A stretch of 64,000 bases of DNA from Rhizophagus clarus (GCA_015698045.1 BLAL01000191.1:616001-680000); one strand, 5' to 3'; shown: positions 1-11,288, numbered from the stretch's first letter. Numbers and translations are program-made. The notes: a model not told the origin generated them from the letters alone.

Positions 1-389
1 GCCGCGTTTAATTTCTTTTTTTATCTTTGCCTCCCTTTTCTTACGATGACTGCCCAAAAGAATTATAGGTTAGAAATTTAATAAATATTACTAAGAAAGA
101 AGAATCTCTTACCTGCTAAACCCCAACTCTTTCTTATAACACCACAAAACTGAAGGTCGTGCAGTAACTTGAGCTTGTGAAAGCAACCAATGTAAATTTA
201 CTACCTAAACAGAAGAATTATATTATCTATTTTTTTTTTTTTTAACAATTAATGTACTTAATGACAGTAAAATAAGCCACATACCTGATCTTTTCCTTTA
301 TCACCAACAATGACAAAAAAAGTACGATGTTTATTTTGTACTCCATTTTTTATTAATGTATTTATTCTCGAATCTATCACTTTCTTCAT
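1..389 (-). CDS. KRE33: RNA cytidine acetyltransferase NAT10/Kre33, N-terminal part (partial)
   Basis: Acetylates cytidines in 18S rRNA and tRNA and acts in the small-subunit processome in the nucleolus. Visible exons on the minus strand are 285-389, 113-204 and 1-49; the gene runs off the window start. The first 35 residues begin MKKVIDSRINTLIKNG and include FVIVGDKGKDQ. The next exon gives VVNLHWLLSQAQ and then SVLWCYKKELGFSS, and the last visible exon starts HRKKREAKIK. These match the conserved start of the Kre33/NAT10 (TmcA-like) family, ahead of its helicase and GNAT domains, which lie outside the window. Introns have GT-AG ends. The start codon lies only 129 bp from the MAK16 start on the other strand, so the two ribosome-biogenesis genes probably share a promoter. 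Confidence 0.9.
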
Positions 390-518
390 AGCTCAGGAAT
401 TTTTTTTTTTTTTTCGGATCAGTAAATTTTGGTTGATCTGCTTATTTTATATCTGTCGATCACAAAATTTACATGCCTAATCTAGATTTATCAAAAAAAA
501 ATTTGGTCCTTTAGAAGG
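390..518. promoter_or_regulatory. Shared divergent promoter, KRE33/MAK16
   Basis: This 129 bp gap separates the start codons of two divergent ribosome-biogenesis genes. It contains a T-run at about 400-414 and an A-run at 493-501, typical of nucleosome-poor fungal promoters. I see no certain TATA box. Co-regulation is inferred from arrangement and function. Confidence 0.5.
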
Positions 519-1996
519 ATGTCAGACGAAGTTATATGGCAAATTATAAATCAACAATTTTGTTCCTATAAAGTCAAGTAAGCTTTTTTAAATTATTTAT
601 TTAGCATTGGTTTCTTTAATTTCCCAATATTGAAACTTCCTTTTAGAACTGTAACCCAGAACTTTTGTCGAAACGAATATAATGTTACAGGGTTTTGTAG
701 TAGACAATCATGCCCTTTAGCTAATTCTCGATACGCAACAGTTCGGGAAATTGATGGTATTAAATTTTTCTAAAACTTGCCTTTATTATTATTATTATTA
801 TTATCCGTTTTATTAATTTTATATGATGTTTAGGTGTAATTTATTTGTACAAAAAAAATCCGAACCGAGCAAATATGCCAGCTAAAATGTGGGAACGTGT
901 TAAATTCTCAAAAAATTATTCCAAGGCATTAGAACAGGTAAGCTAAACTTCTATTATCTTTCAATTTTAAACTTTTATAACATGTTCTAATATTAAATCA
1001 GATTTCTTTACATTAAAAAATATTATATTATAGATCGATAATGAATTAATGGATTGGCCAAATTTTTTGATTCATAAATGTAAACAACGTTTGACAAAAA
1101 TAACACAATATTTAATACGGATGAGAAAATTAAGATTAAAGGATCGGTAATTATATCCATTGCTCTTTTTCAAATTACTCATTTTAATTTAATCATTTTT
1201 TTTTAAAAATTCTCTTAAAAGACCGAAACTTGTTGGTATCAAAAAGAAAGTTGAAAGGCGTGAGGCTACAAGAGAACGAAAAGCTGAAGCAGCAGCACGA
1301 TTAGATAAAACTATTGAAAAAGAATTGATTAACCGTCTGAAAAATAAAGCTTATGGTGACACACCTCTCAATGTTAATGAAGAAGTATGGAGATCAGTAT
1401 TGGAAAGTGATAAAGTTGAGGTAGAAGATGATATCACTAGTGAAAGTGAAGTTGAAGACTTGGAAGATGAAAATGAATTTGTCGAAAATGATAGTGAAAT
1501 TGAATTAGAAGATTTAGAAGATATTCTCGAGCATCATCAAGAGGTTTATTTCTGTTTAAAATAATATATATTCGATTAAATACATTTATGTAACGCTTAT
1601 AATTAACATTCATAGAAGAACGAAGAGGAAAATAGTGACACTGAAGGCTTTGAAGAAATAGATGACGATGAGGAAGAAGAGAAGGAAGAAATCGAAGTGA
1701 AAGCGGATAACAAGGTAAAAAAAAAAAAAAATTTTTTTTTTTGCAATTTTAACAAATTGTTAGATAATATTTTAACCTATGTTAATAGAGTAAGAGAAGA
1801 ACTGTAAATAAAGATCTTCAACCGAAGAAGAAAAAACGTGAGTATTTATTTGAGATTTTTTCATTATTCGGTAAATCTTGTGATACCAATACATTCTAAT
1901 TAAAAAAATAATTTCAACTAAAAAGGTGGAACATATGTAGAAGTTGAATATGAACATGAGCATGAACAGTCTATTTCCAAAGTACCTACTTGGTAA
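519..1996 (+). CDS. MAK16: 60S ribosome biogenesis protein MAK16
   Basis: Nucleolar protein needed for 60S subunit assembly (pre-rRNA binding with RPF1). Eight exons: 519-577, 647-756, 834-937, 1034-1146, 1222-1543, 1616-1714, 1789-1837 and 1926-1996, giving 308 aa, the usual family size. The N-terminus [18 protein letters not shown] is almost diagnostic, followed by [15 protein letters not shown] and [17 protein letters not shown], a cysteine-containing RNA-binding Mak16 domain. A basic stretch ([20 protein letters not shown], about residues 129-148) precedes a long acidic tail (about 185-265) and a short basic segment. The end [14 protein letters not shown] resembles the usual C-terminus. 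Phases are consistent throughout. It converges on the EED gene with 171 bp between stop codons. Confidence 0.95.
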
Positions 1997-2167
1997 TTTC
2001 AATTATCCATCTAAAGATTTTTGTAAAAAGAACTTTTAGATATAATATTACTCATTAGGGCATTAGAATAAATAAATTTATTTTTACATTATTCGGTAAT
2101 AAGAAGTTAATATTTTCAAATTAAAAGAATAAAACATTTGTTTATTAATAGCATACAAATATTTGTG

Positions 2168-4154
2168 TTAGTCTATAACCAATGGATCATCTTTGCTGTT
2201 TCCCGAACCCCTTATTACTATTTTATCATCTTTATCTTTATTATTTGACTCTTGAGAGTTTGTATCAGTATTCGATTTCCAACACCAAATCGAACCGTCA
2301 TCACAAACTGCTACGATCCATTGTCTATCTTTTGAAAAATCGACTTGTCGGATTGTGCTTTCACATGAATCTGCATCAAGGATAATAGGTTTATTAAAAA
2401 CAGAATTGCCTTTTCTCTTTTTTACAATAGATTTTTCCCTTTTCGTTATCGAATATTCTGCCTTTTTCTTTTCAATATAGTCGTTAATATAATGTGGAAT
2501 ATCCTGCAAGTCCCATAAATAAATTTTCCCTACTTGATTCCCCGTTGCAAGCATTCGAAAGTCATGTGAAAATCCAAAGCGAATAAACCAAATATCACAA
2601 TGATCGAATTCCAATTCACATATTATATCGAAGCTCGCCTGTCGCTAGAAAGTTGAACCCATGTTGTTGGAATATTAGATTCTGATTTATCGGATAAATA
2701 AGTCATACCACATGTTCTTACCTTACTAAGGGTAGCCGGTCCACCTACAACTACTGTTGTGATGTTAGACTTATCGAACGCCACTAATTCTACATCAGGC
2801 TTCCACAACACAATCTTTGCATTAGCTGCGCATCTCGATAGTAATAAATCACCGTACCATCTTACACAGTCAACAAAGTTGTTGTGCAATTGGGCTGTTG
2901 AGAATATAGGATAATGCACAATCACCGCCTTTAATGGCGCACTATGCGAAGAACAACATGTTTTTTGTTCTGCTTGTACTAATTGTTGAGGACGAGATAT
3001 CGAAAATTTTGAATTGAAAGAGGATTCTATTGCATGCTTGATTTCTGGCGTACACAACGTCCATATTTTCACTGCATGTTCCATTCCAGAAGAAACCAAG
3101 AAATCACCAGTTAAATGCGTATCCTAAAAAATTAAATTCTTATAAGCATATATCTAAAAATAAGAGCTCCAATGACACGTTTTAAAACATTACAATGCTC
3201 AAAATCGGCTCACGATGACCACACTCTCCGGCAAAGATCACAACGGTCTGCATAGTCTTCAAATTCCACAAACGTATAGAAAGATCTTTACTTGCGGAGA
3301 AAAGTAGCGAAGGATCTCTCGGATGAAATTTTATCTCATTAATTTCCTATATATTATTAAAATTTTAGAGATAATTATAACACTTCACTATAAAGTTGCA
3401 CAAATGAAATTGGATTATAATCAAACTTACGTCACCGTGTCCCGTAAGAACCTATAAGTATAAAATTTAACGAAGTGTTCAGTCATACAAGCAGCTTAAT
3501 TAAACCAATCCGTAATACAAACGCAGTGCGTTGTTATACCTTTATAACCGATCCAACACTCGTGCTTATTATTTTAATAGTTCTTGTAACTCCAGCCACA
3601 GCAAGTAATGGCGCTCCTACGTTCGGATCAATGGACCAAGCGCAACAATAAAAATTCTCCTCCTCCTACGGTATAAACAAAAGTTATTTAATATATCAAA
3701 AATTAAAAAAAAAAAAATGCATACATGTAAATTTGATTTAAACAACAATTTACATCATCATCCACATAGGTTTGGACTATGTTAAGTGGCACAGTTTTGT
3801 CACTGTCAAGACGGGCAATTATAACCTGGGAAGATAAAAAAAAAAATATCATACAATGGAGAGCTAGTAAGGTTAAAAAATTGTAAAAACGGATAAAATA
3901 CGCGTTGTAATTTTTTTATTAAAATAATATTTACATTACGTCCACCAGCGACGGCGAAAATAGTGTTATCGTGTGTGTCATAGCGATTGAAACTCACGCC
4001 ATAGTAGGAAGTTTTTGTCGATTCCTTTTAATAGTTACAGTAAGTATGTGCGATTTAATAGTGGTAATAATAGATCACAACCTTATAATAAATAGAAATA
4101 TTTCGTTCATACCATAATAGTATGTTTCAAGCAGTATTTCTCTGGTTTCGACAT
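2168..4154 (-). CDS. EED: Polycomb repressive complex 2 subunit EED (WD40)
   Basis: WD40 propeller subunit of PRC2. It binds H3K27me3 and supports the EZH2-type methyltransferase. Exons on the minus strand: 4113-4154, 3935-4024, 3754-3825, 3540-3665, 3431-3451, 3194-3346, 2722-3123 and 2168-2638, giving 458 aa (animal EED is about 440). Family signatures are [83 protein letters not shown] and [14 protein letters not shown], then [12 protein letters not shown] and [20 protein letters not shown]. The positions equivalent to the human aromatic cage (F97, Y148, W364, Y365) are Y, Y, W and F, so trimethyl-lysine binding looks retained. All exons are multiples of three, one only 21 nt. An apparent frame break near 2640-2720 is an 83-nt intron, not a mutation. 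Confidence 0.93.
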
Positions 4155-4875
4155 GTCCCTAAATGAATACTGAATACGAAGTGCACGAAACAAAAAAAAC
4201 AAAATCGCGTCAAAACTCGAAAAATATTACTGATCTGGTTAATATGGTATAATACTGCGTGGAATTTTATTGGCTAATTATTCTCTTAAGCATAATAAAT
4301 TAATAAAACGTGTACATGTATATGAAGAATTTTCTTACATTGAGTCTATACCATTAACATTCAAATCATGTGCGCTAAATGCATGTCCACAACCTGATAA
4401 GCAATGTCAATTATAATTTTTCCCTCTATCCACACGTCCGTAGCTGAACATGAAATAATATATGTAGCCTAGAGCAAAACACTTTATCTTTTCAGTTATT
4501 TGATTATTTAATAGCTTCGCGTCTTCATCGACGGTTGATTTAGTTTTTGCGTTAATAATCGTCAATCTTTGTGCTATTGTAATCATTTGGTCATATTTCT
4601 TTATTGTTCTTATTTTTGGAGACTTGCTATCTTGATTCGTTTGAATAAGGATATCTGATATGCAAACAAAGAAAATAGATCACCTAAACAGAAAATCGCG
4701 AATTTTAATTTTTGTGGTACAATGATATATAGTAAAATGAGTAATTATATATCATGTGACGCAGTACTATATATAGTGTATACCATAATGCTGCTAATCA
4801 CGATTAAAAATTCATCTCATATCTTATTTAATTGCTCCTCTTTTAGGTTTTTTTTTTCTTTATTAAGCGCTAGAC
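4155..4875. promoter_or_regulatory. Divergent intergenic region, EED/RTF1
   Basis: This holds the promoters of two chromatin genes on opposite strands. It contains TATA-like tracts around 4725-4780 and a T-run just before the RTF1 start. No ORF or RNA gene is recognised. Confidence 0.5.
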
Positions 4876-6627
4876 ATGTCTGATATAGAAGACGAAATTC
4901 TCGCACTTACTGGTGATGTTGGTGAAAATTCAAAACGATCCGAGCAAGCTTCTGAACCAGGTGGTTCACAGTCTGGTTCTGGTGAAGAAGATATACGCAC
5001 TTCTCAAAAAAGGAAAAATAGAGATTCAAGATCTCCATCTCCTGAAGGCGAATACTTTGAAGATGGTGGTAAAGATAAACGCCGAAGAGGTTCTTCTGAA
5101 GAATATGGCCCAGATTTATATCATGATAGAAATGATAGAGAAAGATTGGGAAACCTAAATGAACTTGCACGGGAAAGGATCTTGGCAGACAGGGCAGAAA
5201 AAAAACAGCACCACTTAGATCTGCATGCAGTCCAGCAGTTATTTGATCCATTAGACGATAAATCTAAAAGATCTTCACGAGCGAAGAAGGCAAGTAAAAA
5301 AAAATTTAACGAATTCAAGCGTCGACGTGCCGAAAAGGAACAAAAAACAAAATCTGGTTCTCAAAGTCCCGAACTTGAACATGGCTCATCATCAAACGAC
5401 GAATATGAAGGAGATGGCGAAAAAGATGGTGCTCATGAGGTAAGTTCGTAACGGTCGTAATGGTCTCAGATCATTTGATTTGGAATAAATATTTACATTA
5501 TTATAAATTTCATTATTATCAGGATATTACACTACAAGAAATAAGAACCATTCAAGTGTCTCGGCATATGCTTGTGAATTGGATGTTCGCTCCATTCTTA
5601 GCTGATGCCATAGTAGGATGTTACGTTCGATTGCATATTGGAGATCGAGAAGATAAACAGGTGTATCGTTTGTGCGAGATTGAAGGCGTTGAGACTACAG
5701 AAAACAAATATTACGTTGACAAAACAATTACAAATAAAGTGCTCAAACTTAGACATGCTGATGCTGTTAAATGCTGGCCTATGGATATTGTGTCCAATCA
5801 ATATGTTGATCAAGTAAATATTTTTCTTATTATTTTTATATGATATATACATATATATACATCAACAATTATTAATATTCCAATATTTTTAGTCTGAATT
5901 TGAACGTTGGTTAATTACTATGAAACATCAAAATATTGAATTACCATCGAAAGAACATACTTCGCGCAAGCAAGAAGATTTAAATAAGGCTAAAGAGTAT
6001 ATACTTACTGAAAAAGATGTTGAAAATATTGTCCAACAAAAGAAAGCCCTACGTGGCGAAAAGAAAGAGTTAACGATTGAAAAATCAAATTTGACAACTC
6101 TAAAATATTTTGCAGAGCTTAGAGGTGATATAGGAGAAGCTAAAGAGTTAGATGCAAGGATACGAGAGATTAGCGAAGAACTCGAAGCGAAATTTGCCGA
6201 ACGTGATCCAACTGATGATGTTTGGGCACGTATTAATGCGAGAAACAAAAAGCAAAATAAAGAAGATGCTCGTGCAGCGGAGCAACGCAAAATTGAACTT
6301 GCCAAAGGAATCAGAAGATATGTTCCTCATGAGATTAAAAAAGAGCCCAACGTTAAAAAGCCTAAAGGGGAAGGATTTGAAGACAATGATCGGACAGCCA
6401 GAATGTGCGAATTTAAAAAATTAATTTATATTTCCGATATTCCACTCAAATTAAAGTCGGATCCCTATTGGAATTATAGTGAGGAGAGTGAGAAAGTTAA
6501 AGCGGAATATTCCATTAAATATTCGCAATTCCGTGAACGTATTGATTCTAATCGATCACTATCTTTTCGGGATCTAATCCAAAGAAATCAATCTGAACAA
6601 ATGAGCCTTCTATCACATATGCTTTAG
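4876..6627 (+). CDS. RTF1: RNA polymerase II-associated factor RTF1 (Plus3 domain, PAF1 complex)
   Basis: Subunit of the PAF1 elongation complex. It promotes H2B ubiquitination and binds phosphorylated Spt5 through the Plus3 domain. Exons 4876-5439, 5523-5813 and 5893-6627, 529 aa. The N-terminal 190 residues are acidic and basic low complexity with SR/SP and KKKF-type stretches; LNELARERILADRAEK (from about residue 95) matches the histone-modification region. The Plus3 domain starts in exon 2 with EIRTIQVSRHMLVNWMFAPF and continues through DAIVGCYVRLHIG and YRLCEIEGVE to the start of exon 3. A coiled coil follows (about residues 320-410), and the tail DLIQRNQSEQMSLLSHML matches the conserved Rtf1 C-terminus. 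Its start lies 721 bp from the divergent EED start. Confidence 0.94.
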
Positions 6628-8105
6628 CGGATCTTAATTAAATGCTTTGTATCAATACAATTATTATATTTCCAAATAAACAAATGAATTACTTGTTTTT
6701 AAATACGATTTGGTTTCACTTTTTGTTAAAAGATTTTTAATATTTTGACAAAGTTCAAAATGAGAAAAATCACATTTATAATAAGTATATCCGTTAGTTA
6801 ATCTTAAGAATAACAACAGTTTCTTCATCAGAACATTAGAAAATGTGGGATTGATATACTGTAAGTCATTTTAATTATTGGAAAGGAAAAGCCGAAAGCT
6901 GAAAGGAAAATATTGATTTTTACTTTAGAGTCGAATTAGAATTTTTTGGAAGAGATTTTGGCAAAAAAACTCAATGTTCATCTTATTTAATTATGGAGAT
7001 TGGTTTTTTTTAGAAATTTTGAATAATATTTCACATATAATAGACGAGTTTATTCAAAGATCAATTGTACATTAAAGGCAGCGTCATTTTGTAGTCTAAG
7101 CAAAAAAAGAAGCACAAAAATTTATTATTAGTAATAATCCTTCCGACTAATAAAACCAACTCAAATGGAATGGAACGTGAATTAAAAAAAAAACGAAAAC
7201 TTGATCATAAAATTTAAATCAAAAGATAACTTTCTTGCAGTGGATGAACAATATAAAAGAACTGTTTTTAGATTAATTTTTTGCACTTCCTTCTTTAATA
7301 CTAGAATATTTTCACGGGGTGATAGTGTATACGATAAAACATAATTTAAAACAAGAAATGGGAAAATTAATGACGTGATGAACGAAATGGTTGAAGAGAT
7401 TCCTGAAGTGATGAACTCATGAACGGATGTAGTATTTTTTAGTTCCTGATATGAAGTTGATGTTCTTCTATCGGAATTATCGTAGATAGTATAATTATAT
7501 ATAATTACCAACCTTTGTTAACTATAGGAAGGAATTAAGATACAAATTCGATTTATTTCAATTACTACCAAAGTTGATTACTCATTCAAGTCCCGTAAAT
7601 TTGCTTATGTGCTCTATGTACAGTTAAACTATATAATAAACAGAATTATCGTAGTTGTAATACTTTAGTTAATAGAATTTGCCAAAGTGTATTATAAATT
7701 GATACTGGATCTCAGTAAAAAAAAATGAATGACTTAGGGAATCAGGAAATCTTGGGGGACTCCCTAGGAAAGGTAGTCAATAGACTCTTCGTACAAGATT
7801 CAGAAAGACTTGAGGTGTAGCAAAATATGGGAAGAAATTCTGAGCATTATGTTGATATATATATATTTCGTTCAAATCCGCATTTCATTTATGTCGTTTA
7901 TAATCGTAAATATGTAATAATGAAAAAACAATTCCTTTAAGGTCGTTTTAAGAATCATTTCTTCAGTAGAAAAAGCCCACAAAGTTTCTTGAGATGTCAA
8001 ATAATCAGTAGATCGTTTAACGCGATCACGTGTTTCTACCGCTTTAATTATCTGTTATATTGTAGATTTGTTGCGTTTTTTTAAGAATTTTTTTTTTAAA
8101 AAGTT
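6628..8105. other. Intergenic stretch between RTF1 and the paralogue cluster
   Basis: About 1.5 kb of AT-rich sequence with no intact gene. An open minus-strand frame at 7182-7511 lacks any family signature. The only structured content is a decayed copy of the downstream gene family near 7345-7470, annotated separately. A T-run at about 8087-8097 lies just before the first paralogue. Confidence 0.6.
7345..7470 (+). pseudogene. Relic of the tandem membrane-protein family
   Basis: Aligns by eye with the start of the second paralogue (9973-10060). Both have an AAAACAA leader, then GATGAACGAAA, TGAAGA followed by TTCC or ATTCC and a GA, then TGATGAAC, then GAACGGAT and TATTTTT. In frame it reads NEMVEEIPEVMNS then stop, against NDEMTEEFPDMMNG in the intact copy. 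The frame ends at a TGA, and I find no transmembrane or C-terminal exon downstream. It is best read as the stump of a fifth family member upstream of the intact array. Confidence 0.6.
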
Positions 8106-9769
8106 ATGCACAAATTACAATATGAATATATTGACAAAGAAAGCAACGGAGAGAAAAAATATGCTATACTGGATCCTTCAAAAAAATACTCTGTGATTTC
8201 ATTAAGCAGATTAAGTAAGGATGGCATAGATATAAGTAAATTATCATTAGACTCCGTTTTGATACCTGATGAAATGAAAGCTGTAGTTAAGGTAGAATTA
8301 AATCTTTTAATCGGAAAAGAAAAAAATCAAAAGCAAGTTTCGGCCATTGTTTCAGAAAAGTCGGAAGACAAATTTTATCTAGGAAATGATTTTTTATCAT
8401 CTTATTCAGTAAAGAAAATAGGCAATACAACAAAATATTATTCAAGACGAGAAATAGAAACAGAAAAAAATGGGATGAACGAAAATTTTTATTTTTCAGT
8501 GGAAGATTATTCAAGACAAGAAATAGAAACAGAAAACAATAGGATGAACGAAAATGTTTATTCTTCAGTGGAAGATTATTCAAGTCAAGAAATGGAAACA
8601 GAAAACAATAGGATGAACGAAAATGTTTATTCTTCAGTGGAAGATTATTCAAGTCAAGAAATGGAAACAGAAAAGAATAGGATGAACGCAGTGGAAGAAT
8701 ATAAACAAACCTCTAAAAAATTGATTTATATTTTTATTATTTCTTTAATTATTGCAGTTTCTGCAATAATTATATTCAATTATCAATCTTCTACGGATTT
8801 ATTAATTGGAAATATGTCATTGACTATGCACGCCTCTGAATTTAATTTTAGCGAATTCCTAACACATGCTGAGGAATTAGGGCATGAAATAATTTCATTT
8901 GAATTACCATGTAAGTTTTTATAACTAAAATTAATTTACTTTAATTAAACTTCTATAACTTATAATTTTTTTTTTAAATAAAAAAAAAATACCTAGCAAA
9001 AGAAATAATGACAAAAAACGTTTTAGACTGTAATATTTTGGTTAATAGAATTGATCAAATTATGGAATTTCATATAAACATCCCTCAATTAATGATGAAC
9101 CTTAATGATCTAAGCTCAAGATTGGAAATCGCAAAAAATTCCTATACGAAAGTGTATACTGATGGAGTTTATTTTTTTTGGGTGTTTGAGAAATGTCTTA
9201 ATAACATTTTGAATTATATCTCAAATAAGTCACCTATAATATACATTCACCGCAGAATTGATAATAATGAAGAAAAATCTCTTTCACGTTCTATTGAAGA
9301 ATTGTTTGATGCTTTAAAGACTTTTATTTCTTCAGTAGAAGAAGCTTATGAAGATACATTATCAGCGAAGTCACTTCAGATTGGTATTAATGAACAAGTT
9401 ATTAAAGCAAGACTCGTTTTTGACAGTAATAATTTAAGTCTTTGGAATAAAGTTGGTAAATACATTAGTTCAATATTTGATAAAACCAGAGAAAAAAGTT
9501 TAATAATTGGTGATGAGATAGCAAAAACCGAAATTTTTATAAAAAATATATCTGATGATTTAGAAGGAATTACAAAAGCTTTATTAAATTTTAAAGAAAA
9601 TTTGGAAAAGTATTCAAACGTGTTTCATAATTTATTAACTAATATAGGATCTTTAAAACGGCTCAGATGGAACGAGCATGAAATTAAAAAAGCTGCAGAG
9701 CTTCATAATATGGTCAAAGAGAATCACAAAAATTTTAAATCCAAAAATTTTAAGTTAAAAGTCTTGTAG
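8106..9769 (+). CDS. Paralogue 1: retropepsin-like domain, 23-aa repeats, TM helix, helical C-terminal exon
   Basis: Unrecognised family. Two exons, 8106-8910 and 8997-9769, 525 aa. The donor is TTACCAT|GTAAGT and the intron is phase 1, as in the next two copies. Residues about 15-110 look like a retropepsin fold: AILDPSKKYSVIS sits where the catalytic strand L-L-D-T/S-G-A-T is expected, and FYLGNDFLSSY resembles the usual V-I-L-G-x-D-x-L strand. The D is kept but the following T/S-G is P-S, so catalysis is doubtful. Residues 112-195 are tandem 23-residue repeats (SRQEIETENNRMNENVYSSV type), then a TM helix (IYIFIISLIIAVSAIIIF, about 202-222). Exon 2 is alpha-helical with YTDGVYFFWVFEKCLNN and MVKENHKNFK. 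The C-terminal half defines the family; the function is unknown. Confidence 0.75.
8439..8690 (+). repeat. 69-nt coding tandem repeat, three full units and one partial
   Basis: Units start at 8439, 8508, 8577 and 8646, each TATTCAAG followed by an acidic and asparagine-rich segment. The period of exactly 69 nt keeps the reading frame (23 residues). Units 2 and 3 are nearly identical, so the expansion is recent. The fourth is cut after ATGAACG. The array lies between the retropepsin-like domain and the TM helix of paralogue 1. Confidence 0.9.
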
Positions 9770-9994
9770 TTACTTGTATGGAAAATAATAGGTTAAATGT
9801 GTTCAATAATATATTTGTGATGATAAATTAAAAAAAAAGATTTTATATTTTGTAAATTTTCTTTTTCTTAATAAAAAAAAATTTTTATCCAGAAAACCGG
9901 TATATCGTTGATCTGCAAAAATATGCGGATCATTAATCATACCATTTGTAATTATAATTTTTACAACTATTCAAAACAAAAGGAATTCCTGATA

Positions 9995-11044
9995 ATGATG
10001 AACGAAAATGATGAAATGACTGAAGAATTTCCCGACATGATGAACGGATATAATATTTTTGAGGAAGATACTCCAACGAATGAAAATGATGTTTCTGGAA
10101 ACCTTTTTATCAATAATCGATGGTTTATTCCTTTAATCATTGCCATTTTCGCAATAATTATATTCAATTATCATTATTCTTCTCCTAAGCATCCCTTTGA
10201 ATTCGTCGATTTTGACGAATTTGAAATATATTCTGAAAAATTAAAATCCACTTTTGACCCATTTAAATTACCGTGTAAGTTTTTATTTAAGCCAATTTAT
10301 TATTTATAATTTAATAATTTATATAATTTTTTTTTTTTTTTTTAATCCAAAATTGTTACAGATTGTAATAATAGTGGGCAACAAAATCAATCTGTAATAA
10401 CAGATTTAGGTCTTAATGAATTCTGCGAGATAATAGAAATTTCAAAATCTACTTATGCAAAAATGTATAGTGATGGAGTCTGGTTTTTTTGGGAAATTGA
10501 GCAATGTATTCGTAGTATATTGAATCGTATTTCAAATAAGTCGCTTTTTACATTTTTTATAAATAGTAACGAAAAAATTATTGTAAATTTTGTTCAAGAA
10601 TCAATTGAATCTTTAAAAACCTTCAATTCTTCAATAGGAAAATCTTATGAAATTACATCAATAGCAGAATCATTTCGTAATAGTACTCATAAACAAGTCA
10701 TTAAAGCGAAAATAGAGGCACGAAAACTTATTTTTGATGAGTGCAATCTAAGTCTTTGGAATAAATTTCGAAATTATATTTATTCAATATTTGATGAAAG
10801 AGGAAATGGCTTAACGTGTGGTACTCGAGAAGATTTTTTAGAAGATTTAGACAATGATTTAAGGAGGATTGCCAACATTTTACTAAATTTTAAAGAGAAT
10901 TTGGAAATCCAATCTAATTATTTACATAAACTTTCAGACAATATAGATTTCTTGGAATCGAACAAACTTGAAATCCAAAAAATTAATTTTATTAGAAAAC
11001 TTTTGAGTATGATTAAGGAGAATCATAAAGAATTTAATAAATGA
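9995..11044 (+). CDS. Paralogue 2: acidic N-terminus, TM helix, helical C-terminal exon
   Basis: Same family as its neighbours. Exons 9995-10274 and 10362-11044, 320 aa. The donor TTACCGT|GTAAGT is phase 1, as in copies 1 and 3. It lacks the retropepsin-like domain. The first exon encodes an acidic stretch (NDEMTEEFPDMMNGYNIFEE) and a TM helix (WFIPLIIAIFAIIIFNY, about residues 46-62), then an acidic juxtamembrane part and FKLP at the junction. Exon 2 carries the conserved helical domain: YSDGVWFFWEIEQC, LSLWNKFRNYIYSIFD and MIKENHKEFNK. The frame is open upstream to 9908. I chose the ATG-ATG pair at 9995 because the homologous leader of copy 3 is interrupted by a stop, but a longer product is possible. 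Confidence 0.72.
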
Positions 11045-11288
11045 GAAAACGGATCAATACAACATTTTGGTAATGCTAATAAATATTATATATTAGTTTA
11101 AAGGAGATGCTAATTTGAATTATATATATAAAGATTTTTTTACTTTTAGTATTTCAATTGGTTACACAAGGATACGAGTAAAATTGACTTGTAATACTTC
11201 CGAATTATAAAACACTTACTCTTCCTTTAAAGTGGCTTTCGAATAAATTACGATCATTATTTATAAAACAAGAGAAATTCCTAATATA

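Noticed and set aside
2623..2722. Apparent frameshift or pseudogene in EED
   Set aside because: A normal GT-AG intron (2639-2721) in phase 0 restores the conserved sequence, so the gene is intact.
7182..7511. 109-codon minus-strand ORF between RTF1 and the array
   Set aside because: No recognisable domain, and it overlaps the plus-strand relic whose homology is clear.
8287..8652. Minus-strand ORF with L-N-N-L-P-L-K-N-K repeats
   Set aside because: Shadow of the 69-nt coding repeat of paralogue 1.
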